The notes under the pieces: generated by a model
Databases searched by the model: none
The model's input: only the letters and a program-made list of their open reading frames with translations
Told to the model about the DNA's origin: nothing
Position numbers and translations under genes: made by a program
Origin: Limibacillus sp.
Lineage (GTDB): Bacteria; Pseudomonadota; Alphaproteobacteria; Kiloniellales; CECT-8803
NCBI GenBank assembly: GCA_037379885.1
Contig: JARRJC010000005.1
Coordinates: 1-64,000, forward strand
Reading direction: 5' to 3'
DNA length: 64,000 bases
Part shown: one piece after another, positions 27,708 through 36,948 of the stretch
Numbering within the stretch: the first letter of the stretch is position 1
Layout: each line of letters starts with the position of its first letter

Positions 27708-29231
27708 TTAGTACCGTTCGGGCAGGTGGTCGGGGCCCACGTAGTCGCTGAACTTCGTGGTTGCGCCGTCGAAGTGGAACATGCGCTTGCCGGTGGGGCC
27801 GTGACGCTGCTTGGCGACGATCACCTCGGCCAGGCCATAGGCCTCCTCGCAGCGCTGTTGCCAGGCGCTGTAGCGCTCATCGAACTTGGTCTGGTCCTCG
27901 TCCGGCCTGCGGGTGGGCTCGGCCTTTTCCAGGTAGTACTGGTCACGGTAGATGAACATCACCACGTCGGCGTCCTGCTCGATCGAACCGGACTCACGCA
28001 GATCGGCCAGTTGGGGATGCTTGTCCTCCCGCTGCTCCACCGCGCGCGAGAGCTGGGAGAGCGCCAGGACCGGCACGTTCAATTCCTTGGCGATGGCCTT
28101 CAGCCCGCGCGAGATGTCGGAGATCTCCTGCACCCGGTTCTCGCTGCGCGCGGAACCGGAGGGGCGCATGAGCTGAAGGTAATCGACGATGATGAGGCCC
28201 AGATCGTGGCGGCGCTTCAGGCGGCGCGCGCGGGTCCGGAGCTGGCTGACGGAGATGGCCGGTGTGTCGTCGATGTAGATCGGCAGGCGGTCGAGGTCGG
28301 ACTGCACCTGAACCAGCCTGTTGAAGTCCTCCTCGTTCAGCTCGCCACGCCGGATCTTCTCAGAGGATATCTCGCTCTGCTCGGCCAGGATACGGGTCGC
28401 CAGCTGCTCGGAGGACATCTCCAGGGAGAAGATGCCGACCACGGCGCCGTCCACGGCCTTGCGCTCGCCCGAGGCCGTCTCCTCGTACTTCAAGCGGCGC
28501 GCGGCGTTGAAGCCGATGTTGGTGGCCAGCGCCGTCTTGCCCATGGCGGGACGGGCGGCCAGGATCAAAAGGTCCGACTTGTGCAGCCCGCCCAGCAACT
28601 CGTCCAGATCGCGCAAGCCGGTCGGCACGCCGGAGAGCTGTCCTTCGCGCTTGTAGGCGGACTCGGCTTGCAGGATCGCCTCGGCCAAGGCCTTGTTGAA
28701 GGGCGTCAGCTCGGCTTCCGCGGAGCCCGTCTCGGCCAGGCCGAAGAGCTGTTCCTCGGCGGTTTCGATCTGGACGCTTGCGGGGCGGTCGAGGTCATAG
28801 GTGAAGGCCTCGTTGACCACCCGCTCGCCGAGCCCGATCAACTCGCGGCGCAGATGAAGGTCGTGGATCGTCTTGGCGTATTCCCCGGCGTTGATGATCG
28901 AGACCACCGAGCCGGCCAGCTTCGCCAGGTACTGCGCCCCGCCCACCTCGGTCAGTTCCTCGCGCTGGTCGAAGTAGTTCTTCAGCGTGACCGGGGTCGC
29001 CAACTGGTTGCGGTCGATCAGGGTCTTGCAGGCCTCGAAGATACGCTGGTGCGCGGGATCGGCGAAGTGATCGGGCTCCAGATAGTCCGAGATGCGCTCC
29101 ATCACGTCGTTGTTCGAGAGCAGCGCGCCCAGAAGCGCCTGTTCTGCCTCGAAGTTGACGGGGAGTTCGCGGACCGGGGCGTCCTGCTCTTCGTCGCGAA
29201 GGGGACGGATGTTGCTGTTGCCTGTTTCCAT
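27708..29231 (-). CDS. dnaB: replicative DNA helicase DnaB
   Basis: The 507-residue protein has the DnaB N-terminal domain (about 25-130, EAEQALLGALLSNNDVMERI) and the RecA-like C-terminal helicase domain with Walker A LAARPAMGKTALATNIGFNA, Walker B LGLIIVDYLQLM, and motif region LSQLSRAVEQREDKHPQLADL with GSIEQDADVVMFIYRD. It loads at the origin and unwinds the replication fork. First gene of the long minus-strand series to the SDR gene. A DnaA-box-like 9-mer lies in its leader. Confidence 0.96.
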   Translation of the reverse strand: METGNSNIRPLRDEEQDAPVRELPVNFEAEQALLGALLSNNDVMERISDYLEPDHFADPAHQRIFEACKTLIDRNQLATPVTLKNYFDQREELTEVGGAQYLAKLAGSVVSIINAGEYAKTIHDLHLRRELIGLGERVVNEAFTYDLDRPASVQIETAEEQLFGLAETGSAEAELTPFNKALAEAILQAESAYKREGQLSGVPTGLRDLDELLGGLHKSDLLILAARPAMGKTALATNIGFNAARRLKYEETASGERKAVDGAVVGIFSLEMSSEQLATRILAEQSEISSEKIRRGELNEEDFNRLVQVQSDLDRLPIYIDDTPAISVSQLRTRARRLKRRHDLGLIIVDYLQLMRPSGSARSENRVQEISDISRGLKAIAKELNVPVLALSQLSRAVEQREDKHPQLADLRESGSIEQDADVVMFIYRDQYYLEKAEPTRRPDEDQTKFDERYSAWQQRCEEAYGLAEVIVAKQRHGPTGKRMFHFDGATTKFSDYVGPDHLPERY

Positions 29232-29255
29232 GACCGGAGACTACACCGCCGAAAT

Positions 29256-29264
29256 CTATCCACA
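29256..29264 (-). promoter_or_regulatory. DnaA-box-like 9-mer upstream of dnaB
   Basis: CTATCCACA on the plus strand matches the TTATCCACA consensus at 8 of 9 positions, 25-33 bases before the dnaB ATG. A single imperfect site; it may be chance. Confidence 0.25.
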
Positions 29265-29352
29265 GGGAGTTAAATGCGAGGGAATCGGTAACGCTTTACA
29301 GATTCTTCCGCTTGTTTTCCGATCATAAGTCTGCGCCTGGAGTCGACCCTAT

Positions 29353-30591
29353 CTACTCGGCCGCGCTCTGCTTTTCCCAGGGCAGGGGGTGGGCCTGCTC
29401 CCACTCGGTGATGAAGTCGCGCGTCAGCGGCAGGGCGTCCTGCTTCTTGGCCAGAAGGATCTGGAAGACCACGAGTCCCTCGTGGCGGAACCCCATCTCC
29501 GAGCCGACCAGATAGAACTCCCACATGCGGCAGAAACGCTCGTCGTAGAGGTCCCGGACCTTGTCCCGGTTGCGCTGGAAGGCCTCGTGCCAGTGGCGCA
29601 GCGTCTCGGCGTAGTGGAGGCGCAGCAGCTCGATGTCCATCATGTAAAAGCCGGAGTCCTCGATGACCGGGGTCAGCTCGGACAGGGTCGGCAGGTCGCC
29701 GCCGGGGAAGATGTACTTGCGGATGAAGGGATTGACCGGTCCCGGCTCGTTGTAGCGCCCGATGGTGTGCAGCAGGAACACGCCGTCCTCGTCCAAAAGG
29801 TCGTAGGTTTTCCGGAAGAACTCCTCGTAGTTCCGCTTGCCCACATGCTCGAACATGCCGACCGAAACGATGCGGTCGAAGGTGTCGTTCACCTCGCGAT
29901 AGTCGCGCAGCTCGAAGCGGACCTTGTCCTCCAGCCCTTCCTGCTTCACCCGCTCGGAGGAGAGGCCGTGCTGTTCGGTGGAGAGCGTGACGCCGGTCAG
30001 ATCGCAGCCGGTCTCACGCGCCAGCGACAGACCCAGACCGCCCCAGCCGGAGCCGATGTCCAGGACCTTCAGGCCCGGCTGCTTGATGTAGAGCTTGGCG
30101 GCGATGTGGCGCTTTTTCTGCGCCTGGGCGCGCTCCAAATCGTCGCCGGGGTCCATGAAGTAGGCGCAGGAGTACTGGCGGTCGCTGTCCAGAAAGAGGT
30201 CGTAGAGCTCGCGCGAGAGATCGTAGTGATGCGCGACGTTCTCGCGCGCCTTGCCGATGGGATTGTACTGCTGAAGGTTCCGGCCCTGGCGCAGCATCTT
30301 GTTCGCGGCCTTGGTGACCGGATGGCCCTCCAGGTTCGCGTAGTTCTTCATGGCCAGTTCCATGAAGTCGCGCAGGTCTCCGTCCTCCACGCTCCAATCG
30401 CCGTCCATGTAGCTTTCGGCGATGGCGAGCACGGGGTTGGCGAGCAGCTTGTGGGTGCTGGGCGACCGTTTCACCGCAAGGGTGCACTTGGGCTTGCTGC
30501 CGTCGCCCATCAGGGTCGCCGTGCCGTCCGGCTCCACCATTTTCAGCGCGCCGACGCGCACCGTCGCTTCGATCAGTTTACGAAACAGCAT
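29353..30591 (-). CDS. cfa: cyclopropane-fatty-acyl-phospholipid synthase family methyltransferase
   Basis: The ATG at 30591, after GGTCGAGGTGTG, gives 412 residues. An N-terminal lipid-interacting domain (about 1-115) is followed by the SAM-dependent core: AHHYDLSRELYDLFLDSDRQYSCAYF, then VLDIGSGWGGLGLSLAR (motif I), VTLSTEQHGLSSERV, and SVGMFEHVGKRNYEEFF, all hallmarks of Cfa/CmaS enzymes that add a methylene from SAM to unsaturated acyl chains of membrane phospholipids. It lies immediately upstream of dnaB on the same strand (121-base gap) and downstream of the polyamine operon terminator. Confidence 0.92.
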   Translation of the reverse strand: MLFRKLIEATVRVGALKMVEPDGTATLMGDGSKPKCTLAVKRSPSTHKLLANPVLAIAESYMDGDWSVEDGDLRDFMELAMKNYANLEGHPVTKAANKMLRQGRNLQQYNPIGKARENVAHHYDLSRELYDLFLDSDRQYSCAYFMDPGDDLERAQAQKKRHIAAKLYIKQPGLKVLDIGSGWGGLGLSLARETGCDLTGVTLSTEQHGLSSERVKQEGLEDKVRFELRDYREVNDTFDRIVSVGMFEHVGKRNYEEFFRKTYDLLDEDGVFLLHTIGRYNEPGPVNPFIRKYIFPGGDLPTLSELTPVIEDSGFYMMDIELLRLHYAETLRHWHEAFQRNRDKVRDLYDERFCRMWEFYLVGSEMGFRHEGLVVFQILLAKKQDALPLTRDFITEWEQAHPLPWEKQSAAE

Positions 30592-30760
30592 GGCCACACC
30601 TCGACCGCATTGCTGTCGGCGCACCCGGATTGGGGCCGGAAGCGCCCGTTTTTACTCCAACTGACGAAATGCTAGCGAACATGACCGGCTTATTTCAACC
30701 AGACTTGCAAGCGGGCCTGCGACAGGCGGCTCGAAGGACCGGTTCAAAATCGGCCAGGCC

Positions 30761-30791
30761 CAAAAGAAAAACCGGGGCGCCAAGGCCCCGG
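30761..30791 (-). terminator. intrinsic terminator of the polyamine ABC operon
   Basis: On the minus strand CCGGGGC (30791-30785), a six-base loop and GCCCCGG (30778-30772) are followed directly by TTTTTCTTTTG. It lies 36 bases after the last permease stop and also has TTTT on the other side, so it could work in both directions. Confidence 0.8.
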
Positions 30792-30826
30792 TTTTCCATG
30801 TCGTTCGGTCTTTTTCGGAGGCCGGC

Positions 30827-31681
30827 TTAGCCGGGCGACATGCCGCGCAGCCTCTCCGAACGGCGGCGCAGCAGTTCCAGGACCGTCAGCAGGATGATGG
30901 AGATGGTGATCAGCACCGAGGCGACCGCCAGGATCGTTGGAGAGATCTGCTCACGCAGGCCGGTGAACATCTGCCAGGGCAGCGTCTTCTCGCCGGCCGA
31001 GCCGACGAAGAGCACCACCACCACCTCGTCGAAGGAGGTGATGAAGGCGAAGAGCGCGCCTGAGATGACGCCGGGAATGATCAGCGGCATCTGGACCTTG
31101 AAGAAGGTCGTGACCGGGTTCGCGCCAAGGCTGGCGGAAGCGCGCACCAGGCTCTGGTCGAAGCCGACCAGGGTGGCCGTCACGGTGATGATGACGAAGG
31201 GCGTGCCGAGCGCCGCGTGCGACAGCACCACGCCCCAGTAGGTGCCTTGCAGGCCGATGCGCGAATAGAAGAAGTACATGCCAGCCGCGGAGATGATCAG
31301 CGGCACGATCATTGGCGAGATCAGGATCGCCATGATGGCGCCCCGGAAGGGGACGTGCCGCTGCGACAGCCCGATGGCGGCGAGCGTTCCCAGGCTGGTC
31401 GAGAGCAGGGTCGCGACCGGCGCGATACGCACGGAGTTGTAGAGCGCCTGCTGCCAATCGCTGTTGGTGAAGAAGTCTTCGTAGTGCTTCAGCGAATAGC
31501 CGTCCGGATCCAGGCGCAGCATTTCCGGCGTGAAGGTGAAGAAGTCGCTCGCATTAAAGCTCAGCGGCAAGATCACCATGATCGGCATGATCAGGAAGAA
31601 GAAGATCAGAGCGCAGATGACCCGGAAACCGTAGTACCAGGTGATCTGGAGCGGCGAGGCGTAGGGAGGGAGTCCTGACAT
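30827..31681 (-). CDS. spermidine/putrescine-type ABC transporter permease (PotC-like)
   Basis: A 284-residue inner-membrane permease with six predicted helices and the binding-protein-dependent permease motif VRASASLGANPVTTFFKVQMPLIIPGV (EAA loop, about 180-205). The start region FFLIMPIMVILPLSFNASDFFTFTPE is typical of PotC/PotI/YdcV. It forms the channel with the PotB-like protein encoded 6 bases upstream. Last gene of the four-gene transporter, closed by a strong terminator. Substrate within the polyamine-like class is inferred from the family and the aminotransferase nearby. Confidence 0.88.
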   Translation of the reverse strand: MSGLPPYASPLQITWYYGFRVICALIFFFLIMPIMVILPLSFNASDFFTFTPEMLRLDPDGYSLKHYEDFFTNSDWQQALYNSVRIAPVATLLSTSLGTLAAIGLSQRHVPFRGAIMAILISPMIVPLIISAAGMYFFYSRIGLQGTYWGVVLSHAALGTPFVIITVTATLVGFDQSLVRASASLGANPVTTFFKVQMPLIIPGVISGALFAFITSFDEVVVVLFVGSAGEKTLPWQMFTGLREQISPTILAVASVLITISIILLTVLELLRRRSERLRGMSPG

Positions 31682-31687
31682 GTCTCG

Positions 31688-32953
31688 TTACCCCAGTTTC
31701 ACGTTATCGATGCCCACGATCTTGTCGTAGACGTAGTAGAAAATCAGGATCACCGACAACAGGATGACGCCCAAGGCCGCCGCCAAGCCCCAGTGGAGGG
31801 ACGAGGAGATGTGATAGGCGATCCGGTTCGAGATGAAGATGCCTGAGGTGCCGCCGACCAATTCCGGCGTGATGTAGTAGCCGATGGCCAGAATGAAGAC
31901 GAGCACCGCGCCGGCGCCGATGCCGGGCAGGGAGTTCGGGAAGTAGATCTTCCAGAAAGCCGTCCAGTCGGTCGCGCCAAGGGACTTGGCGGCGCGCACG
32001 TAGGAGGGCGAGATTGTCTTCATCACCGAATAGAGCGGCAGGATCATGAAGGGCAGCAGAATGTGCGTCATCGCGATGATCGTGCCGGTCTGATTGTACA
32101 TCAGCTCCAACCTGTCTTGGTCGCCGACGATGCCGAGGGAAACCAGCGTGTCGTTCAGGACGCCCTGTTGTTGCAGCAGCACGATCCAGGAGGAGGTGCG
32201 CACCAGCAGCGAGGTCCAGAAGGGCAGCAGCACGAGAATCATCAAGAGGTTCGATGTCCTGAGCGGCAGATTGGCCAGCAGAAAGGCGATGGGATAGCCC
32301 AGGACCGCGCAGGCCAGCGTGATCAGGGTTGATAGCAGCATGGTCCGCCAGAGCAGGTAGAGGTAGATCCGCTCGTCCTCATCCTTCATCTGAACGCCCT
32401 CGGCGGTCAGCTCCGCATCAACGGCGTTCAGGAAATAACCCGCCGTGACCGTGCCCGAGTAGCGTTTGATGGTGGCCCAGACCTCTACGTCGCCCCAGTC
32501 CTTGTCGATATCCAGGAACTGTTCGCGGTAGTTGCCTTCGTCCATGCGGTCCGCGCGGCGTCCGGTCTTGCGGAACAGGCTGGAGATCCCGGGCGTCTCA
32601 TAGTTGAGGCGCGAACCGACGCGCGTATGGATCTTCTTTTCTTCGGCGATCACCAGATCGGCATGCATCGCCGCGAACACTTCTTCGGGCGGCATCTCGC
32701 CTGAGGTGGCGTCCCAATCCTCCAGCGCCGCCACGGTGCGCGGCAGGGTATCGGGCACGATGGAGTTCTCCACCGAGCGGTAAAGCATATCGGCGATGGG
32801 CATCACGAAGGTGATGACGATGAAGGCCAGAAGCGGGGCGATCAGGAATACGGCGCGGAGCTTCTGGCGGCGCAGGGCGCGTTGCAGGCTGACCTTCAGT
32901 GGCGTGCCGTCCGCCGCCAGCATGGGGCCGTCTTGGGCCGTTGTCTCGCTCAT
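31688..32953 (-). CDS. spermidine/putrescine-type ABC transporter permease (PotB-like) with enlarged periplasmic loop
   Basis: The 421-residue protein is about 130 residues longer than E. coli PotB. The excess is between TM1 (about 34-54, FLIAPLLAFIVITFVMPIADM) and TM2 (about 200-220): a hydrophilic, probably periplasmic insert of some 145 residues. The remainder is a normal permease with GYPIAFLLANLPLRTSN, WTSLLVRTSSWIVLLQ and the coupling loop YVRAAKSLGATDWTAFWKIYFP. Six bases before the PotC-like gene. Long PotB-type permeases with such an insert are known in alphaproteobacteria, but the insert's job is unclear; it may contact the binding protein. Confidence 0.88.
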   Translation of the reverse strand: MSETTAQDGPMLAADGTPLKVSLQRALRRQKLRAVFLIAPLLAFIVITFVMPIADMLYRSVENSIVPDTLPRTVAALEDWDATSGEMPPEEVFAAMHADLVIAEEKKIHTRVGSRLNYETPGISSLFRKTGRRADRMDEGNYREQFLDIDKDWGDVEVWATIKRYSGTVTAGYFLNAVDAELTAEGVQMKDEDERIYLYLLWRTMLLSTLITLACAVLGYPIAFLLANLPLRTSNLLMILVLLPFWTSLLVRTSSWIVLLQQQGVLNDTLVSLGIVGDQDRLELMYNQTGTIIAMTHILLPFMILPLYSVMKTISPSYVRAAKSLGATDWTAFWKIYFPNSLPGIGAGAVLVFILAIGYYITPELVGGTSGIFISNRIAYHISSSLHWGLAAALGVILLSVILIFYYVYDKIVGIDNVKLG

Positions 32954-33008
32954 GTCCGCCTCGCCTGCAGGGTTGTTCTAAAAAGGAACGTCTTAAAAGG
33001 GATCAAGG

Positions 33009-33040
33009 GCCGGGGACGGCGTGAAACGGCCGCCCCCGGC
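33009..33040 (-). other. strong intra-operon RNA stem-loop after the binding-protein gene
   Basis: In the minus-strand RNA the sequence forms a 12-pair stem (11 Watson-Crick pairs and one U-G wobble) around an eight-base loop, 15 bases after the binding-protein stop and before the PotB-like gene. On the plus strand the wobble would be an A-C mismatch, so the fold favours the sense transcript. No U-run follows immediately. Such elements commonly stabilise binding-protein mRNA or attenuate downstream genes. Confidence 0.6.
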
Positions 33041-33055
33041 TGATCTTCTTAGGCC

Positions 33056-34156
33056 TTACTGGGTCAACCAGACCTGGAACTTGGCGTCCAGATCGTCACG
33101 GTTGTCGGCCCACCACTCGTAGTTATAGAGCAGCGTGTTCTTCGCGTTGTTCGGATCGGTCGGCATGTGCGGAGCCATCTCGATACCGAGTTCGGCGTGC
33201 TTGCCAACCAGCGGCGCGGAAGACTTGCGAGCCGGGCCGTAGGAGATGTACTTGGCCTGATCCGCAAGACGCTGCGTGTCGGTGGCGAAGTAGATGTAGT
33301 CGAGAGCGCGCTTCTTACGCTCCTCGCTGAGACCGGCCGGGATGATCCAGCCGTCCAGGTCGAAGACCTGCCAGTCCCACAGCATCTTCACCGGCTGGTT
33401 CTGCTCCTCGATCACGGAGAAGAGACGGCCGTTGTAGGTGGAGCCGATCACGGCCTCACCGTCGGCGAGGCGCTGCGGCGTCTCGGCGCCGGCGGACCAC
33501 CAGATCACGCTGTCCTTGATGGTGTCGAGCTTGGCGAGAGCGCGATCAACGCCTTCCTCGGTGGAGAGCACGTCATAGACGTCCTCAGCCGCCACGCCGT
33601 CACAGAGCAGGGCCCATTCGACGTTGTTGATCGGGCGCTTCTCCAGGCTGCGGGTGCCGGGGAAGTTCTCCAGATCGAAGACGTCACAGATGTCGTCCGG
33701 CTCATTGCCGTTCCACTCGGCGACGTCGGTGCGGTAGCCGAAGGTGGTGGAGTAGACGATCTGCGGAATGAAGCAGTCGGAGACCAGCAGGTCGCCGAAG
33801 TCCTCGGAAGCGGGGGTGCCGTCCGGGGCCGGGGCCAGCATGGTGTCCGGATCGATCTCCATGGCCAAACCCTCGTCGCAGAGGCGGATGGCGTCGGCGG
33901 CGACCACGTCAACGACGTCCCAAGTCACGTTCCCGGCCTCGGCCATGGCGCGCAGCTTGGCGACGGCCTCCGCGGAGGACTCGTCGTTGATGATGTTCAC
34001 CTCAGGATTCTTTTCCATGTAAGGCTCATGGTAGGCGTTCTGCTGAGACGCCGAGTAGGCGCCTCCCCACGACACGATGGTCATGTCCTCGGCCTTGGCG
34101 GCGGAGGCGACGACCAGCGCGGCGGCGGACGCAGCAGCTAGGTATGTGAACTTCAT
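33056..34156 (-). CDS. periplasmic spermidine/putrescine-type binding protein (PotD/PotF-like)
   Basis: The 366-residue protein has a Sec signal peptide (MKFTYLAAASAAALVVASAA, cleavage after KAEA-type AKA) and the bacterial extracellular solute-binding fold: MTIVSWGGAYSASQQNAY at the N-terminus, DVVDVVAADAIRLCDEG, then IPQIVYSTTFGYRTD and VIGSTYNGRLFSVIEE. Cysteines in RLCDEG, VSDCFIP, DDICDVF and ALLCDG are unusual in number for this family. It captures the substrate in the periplasm for the adjacent permeases. Second gene of the operon, downstream of the ATPase gene. The family includes binders of polyamines, but also of other amines such as thiamine or 2-aminoethylphosphonate. Confidence 0.88.
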   Translation of the reverse strand: MKFTYLAAASAAALVVASAAKAEDMTIVSWGGAYSASQQNAYHEPYMEKNPEVNIINDESSAEAVAKLRAMAEAGNVTWDVVDVVAADAIRLCDEGLAMEIDPDTMLAPAPDGTPASEDFGDLLVSDCFIPQIVYSTTFGYRTDVAEWNGNEPDDICDVFDLENFPGTRSLEKRPINNVEWALLCDGVAAEDVYDVLSTEEGVDRALAKLDTIKDSVIWWSAGAETPQRLADGEAVIGSTYNGRLFSVIEEQNQPVKMLWDWQVFDLDGWIIPAGLSEERKKRALDYIYFATDTQRLADQAKYISYGPARKSSAPLVGKHAELGIEMAPHMPTDPNNAKNTLLYNYEWWADNRDDLDAKFQVWLTQ

Positions 34157-34243
34157 TGCTTACTCCCTGTTCTTTCAGTGCCCGAAGAAAATCTATGGGG
34201 CCGGATCCGTCTCGGGCGTGGCGGATCCCAGCAAAGGGTTAGA

Positions 34244-35353
34244 TCAAGCAGCTTCCCAGACATCCAGGGCGCGGCAATCTTCCGTCACCCATCCGATGGG
34301 GGTTTCCTCTCCAACCTTCAAAGCCGCATGCCGGTGGCTGTTGGGGACCTTGACGATGAAGTCGTCATGCCCCGCAACTTCCATCCGGGAGCGGATGTGA
34401 TCGCCGAGGTAAATCAGCTCGACGACCTTTCCTGTCAGTTTGTTGTCCGCGCCCTCGTCGCCGAGCAGCACGCGCTCCGGCCGGATCGACAGGGTGGTGC
34501 GTTCTCCGACGCCACCGCAGTTGACCGCCAGGGCTTTGACCTGGGTGCCCGAGTCGAGCGTGACCGAAGCGGTCTCCCCGCTGATGTCGGACACCTTGCC
34601 GTAGAGCTTGTTGTTCTCACCGATGAACTGCGCCACGAAGGCGTTCGAGGGCTTTTCATAGAGCACCTCGGGCGCCGCGAGCTGCTGCACCACACCGTCG
34701 TTGAAGACGGCGATGCGGTTGGACATGGTGAGCGCCTCGGACTGATCGTGGGTCACGTAGACCACGGAAACGCCGAGCCGTTCGTGGATGTGTTTGATCT
34801 CGAACTGCATTTCTTCGCGCAGGTTCTTGTCGAGAGCGCCGAGCGGTTCGTCCATCAGCACCAGATCGGGCTCGAACACCAGGGCGCGGGCGACGGCGAC
34901 ACGCTGCTGCTGGCCGCCTGAGAGCTGCGCGGGACGGCGACCGGCCATCTGCGGAAGCTGCACCATGTCGAGGGCGCGCTTGACCTTCTGCTCGACGGTC
35001 GCCTTGTCCAGATTGCGGACCTTGAGCGGGAAGGCGAGGTTCTCAGCCACGGTCATGTGGGGGAAGAGCGCGTAGTTCTGGAACACCATCCCGATGCCGC
35101 GCTTGTGCGGCGGCACGTTGTTGATCGGCTTGCCATTGAGGAATATCTCGCCGTGCGTCGCCGGTTCGAAGCCCGCGAGCATCATCAGGCAGGTCGTCTT
35201 GCCTGAACCCGAGGGTCCCAACATTGTCAGGAACTCGCCGCGCTCGATGTCGACGTTGAAGTCCTTCACGACCAGCGTCTCGCCGTCATAGCTCTTCTGG
35301 ACACGGTCGAACTTGACGATGATGTCGCTGTCGGTCCCGCTGCTAGACTCCAT
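34244..35353 (-). CDS. potA: spermidine/putrescine-type ABC transporter ATPase (PotA-like)
   Basis: From the ATG at 35353 the product has 369 residues, the usual PotA length; the frame stays open 85 codons upstream without similarity, and an alternative ATG lies at 35365. It contains Walker [17 protein letters not shown]-loop [20 protein letters not shown], signature [15 protein letters not shown], Walker [16 protein letters not shown] and a C-terminal TOBE domain (about 285-360). First gene of the transporter operon. A promoter candidate at 35590-35619 implies a leader of about 230 bases. Confidence 0.9.
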   Translation of the reverse strand: MESSSGTDSDIIVKFDRVQKSYDGETLVVKDFNVDIERGEFLTMLGPSGSGKTTCLMMLAGFEPATHGEIFLNGKPINNVPPHKRGIGMVFQNYALFPHMTVAENLAFPLKVRNLDKATVEQKVKRALDMVQLPQMAGRRPAQLSGGQQQRVAVARALVFEPDLVLMDEPLGALDKNLREEMQFEIKHIHERLGVSVVYVTHDQSEALTMSNRIAVFNDGVVQQLAAPEVLYEKPSNAFVAQFIGENNKLYGKVSDISGETASVTLDSGTQVKALAVNCGGVGERTTLSIRPERVLLGDEGADNKLTGKVVELIYLGDHIRSRMEVAGHDDFIVKVPNSHRHAALKVGEETPIGWVTEDCRALDVWEAA

Positions 35354-35589
35354 GAACCTGCCCATCCTTTCTGTTCCCTGGCCCGCCGGCGCCGACCGCT
35401 GCGTACGGCCAACGACCATGAGGCCGTTGTTCGAGGCGTTCTTCGAGCAACAAGTGGAAAGCAAGGCGAAGGCGCAGTTCTTGCGCTGCACCAAAAGGCC
35501 GCGTTCGCCGTCCCATCTTTTCGGGGACATTATGCGCCGCGGTCGAGAAGCCCTGGTCCCTGTTCTCTGACCCTCATTTATTAGGGCGA

Positions 35590-35619
35590 AGCATAGGGGG
35601 GCTGTCACACGATGGTCAA
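35590..35619 (-). promoter_or_regulatory. candidate promoter of the polyamine transporter operon, with long leader
   Basis: On the minus strand TTGACC (35619-35614), 18 bases, TATGCT (35595-35590). Transcription would begin near 35583 and run about 230 bases before the potA ATG. The 308-base gap to hemA holds nothing else that I recognise. Confidence 0.45.
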
Positions 35620-35661
35620 GCTTCCGAAAAATCTTTTATTTTCAGGGCGTTGGAAAAAACG

Positions 35662-36882
35662 TCACGCAGCGCGTTTCAGTCCGACCTTCGCCCAGGCTTC
35701 CGTTAAGGCCTCTATGAAGCGCTGCATTGCGGCATCGTCATGCAGGGGCGAGGGGGTCAAACGCAGCCTTTCGGTGCCACGCGGCACCGTGGGGTAGTTG
35801 ATCGGCTGGACATAGATTCCATGGTCTTCCAGCAGGATGTCGGTCAGGAGCTTGCAGCGCTGCGCGTCGCCGACCAGAACCGGCACGATGTGACTTTGTG
35901 ACGGCATCACCGGGAAACCGTTGGAGGCCAGCAGGTCCTTCATGCGCTGCGCACGCTCCTGATGCTTGCGGCGAAGCTCGGGGCTGGCCTTTAGAATCTG
36001 GACCGACCGTCGGGCGCCCGCGGCGATCGCGGGCGGCAGGGCCGTCGTGAAGATGAAGCCCGAGCCATAGGAGCGCACGAAATCGCAGAGCGCGGCGCTG
36101 GCGGCGATGTAACCGCCGATGCAGCCGACCGCCTTGCCGAGGGTCCCCTGGATGAGATCGACCTGATCGGCGACGCCCATCTCCTCCGCCACGCCGCTGC
36201 CGCGCTCTCCGTAGAGGCCCACGGCATGGACTTCATCGAGATAGGTGAGCGCGCCATAGCGTTTGGCGAGTTCGCAGAAGGCCCCGATGGGCGACTTGTC
36301 CCCGTCCATGGAATAGACCGACTCGAAGGCGATGATCTTGGAGGCCTCGGGCGGGGCGGCCATCAACTGGCGCTCCAGATCCGCGGCGTCGTTGTGCTTG
36401 AAGACGCGCTTTTCCGCCCGGCTGTGGCGGATGCCCTCGATCATCGAGGCGTGGTTCATGGAATCGGAAAAGACGATGCAGTTGGGCAGGCGCGCGGCCA
36501 GCGTGGTGAGCGCGGTCCAGTTGGCGACATAGCCGGAGGTGAAGATCAGCGCCGCTTCCTTGCCGTGCCAGTCGGCCAGTTCGCGCTCCAGCAGGACGTG
36601 CTCATGGGTGGTGCCGGAGATGTTGCGCGTGCCGCCGGCCCCGGCGCCGCAGTCCGCGATCACCCTCTGCATCGCGGCGAGCACTTCCGGGTGCTGGCCC
36701 ATGCCGAGATAGTCGTTGGAGCACCAGACCGTGACCGGCTGCTGGCGGTCGCCGACAAAGCGGTTCGCGTTGGGGAAATCACCTGCCCGGCGCTCCAGTT
36801 CCGCGAAGCTCCGGTAGCGCCCTTCCGCCTTCAGCGCGTCCAACTGCTGCTTGAAATAACTGTCGTAATCCATTCCACCCAT
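35662..36882 (-). CDS. hemA: 5-aminolevulinate synthase HemA
   Basis: The 406-residue PLP enzyme condenses glycine and succinyl-CoA to 5-aminolevulinate, the Shemin route of tetrapyrrole synthesis that marks alphaproteobacteria. PLP lysine K250 lies in IQGTLGKAVGCIGGYI; other landmarks are WCSNDYLGMGQHPEVL, GAGAGGTRNISGTTHEHVLLE, YLDEVHAVGLYGERGSG and PVPRGTERLRLTPSP-like NYPTVPRGTERLRLT. A second in-frame ATG nine bases in (36873) is an equally possible start. It sits between the aminotransferase and the polyamine transporter on the same strand, with gaps over 200 bases on both sides, so it is probably a separate unit. Confidence 0.95.
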   Translation of the reverse strand: MGGMDYDSYFKQQLDALKAEGRYRSFAELERRAGDFPNANRFVGDRQQPVTVWCSNDYLGMGQHPEVLAAMQRVIADCGAGAGGTRNISGTTHEHVLLERELADWHGKEAALIFTSGYVANWTALTTLAARLPNCIVFSDSMNHASMIEGIRHSRAEKRVFKHNDAADLERQLMAAPPEASKIIAFESVYSMDGDKSPIGAFCELAKRYGALTYLDEVHAVGLYGERGSGVAEEMGVADQVDLIQGTLGKAVGCIGGYIAASAALCDFVRSYGSGFIFTTALPPAIAAGARRSVQILKASPELRRKHQERAQRMKDLLASNGFPVMPSQSHIVPVLVGDAQRCKLLTDILLEDHGIYVQPINYPTVPRGTERLRLTPSPLHDDAAMQRFIEALTEAWAKVGLKRAA

Positions 36883-36948
36883 TCGAGCGTGTCGTTTGAG
36901 TCACCGGCGGCGAGGGACTTTGCCCAAGCAGCGGTGTCACGCTCCGCT

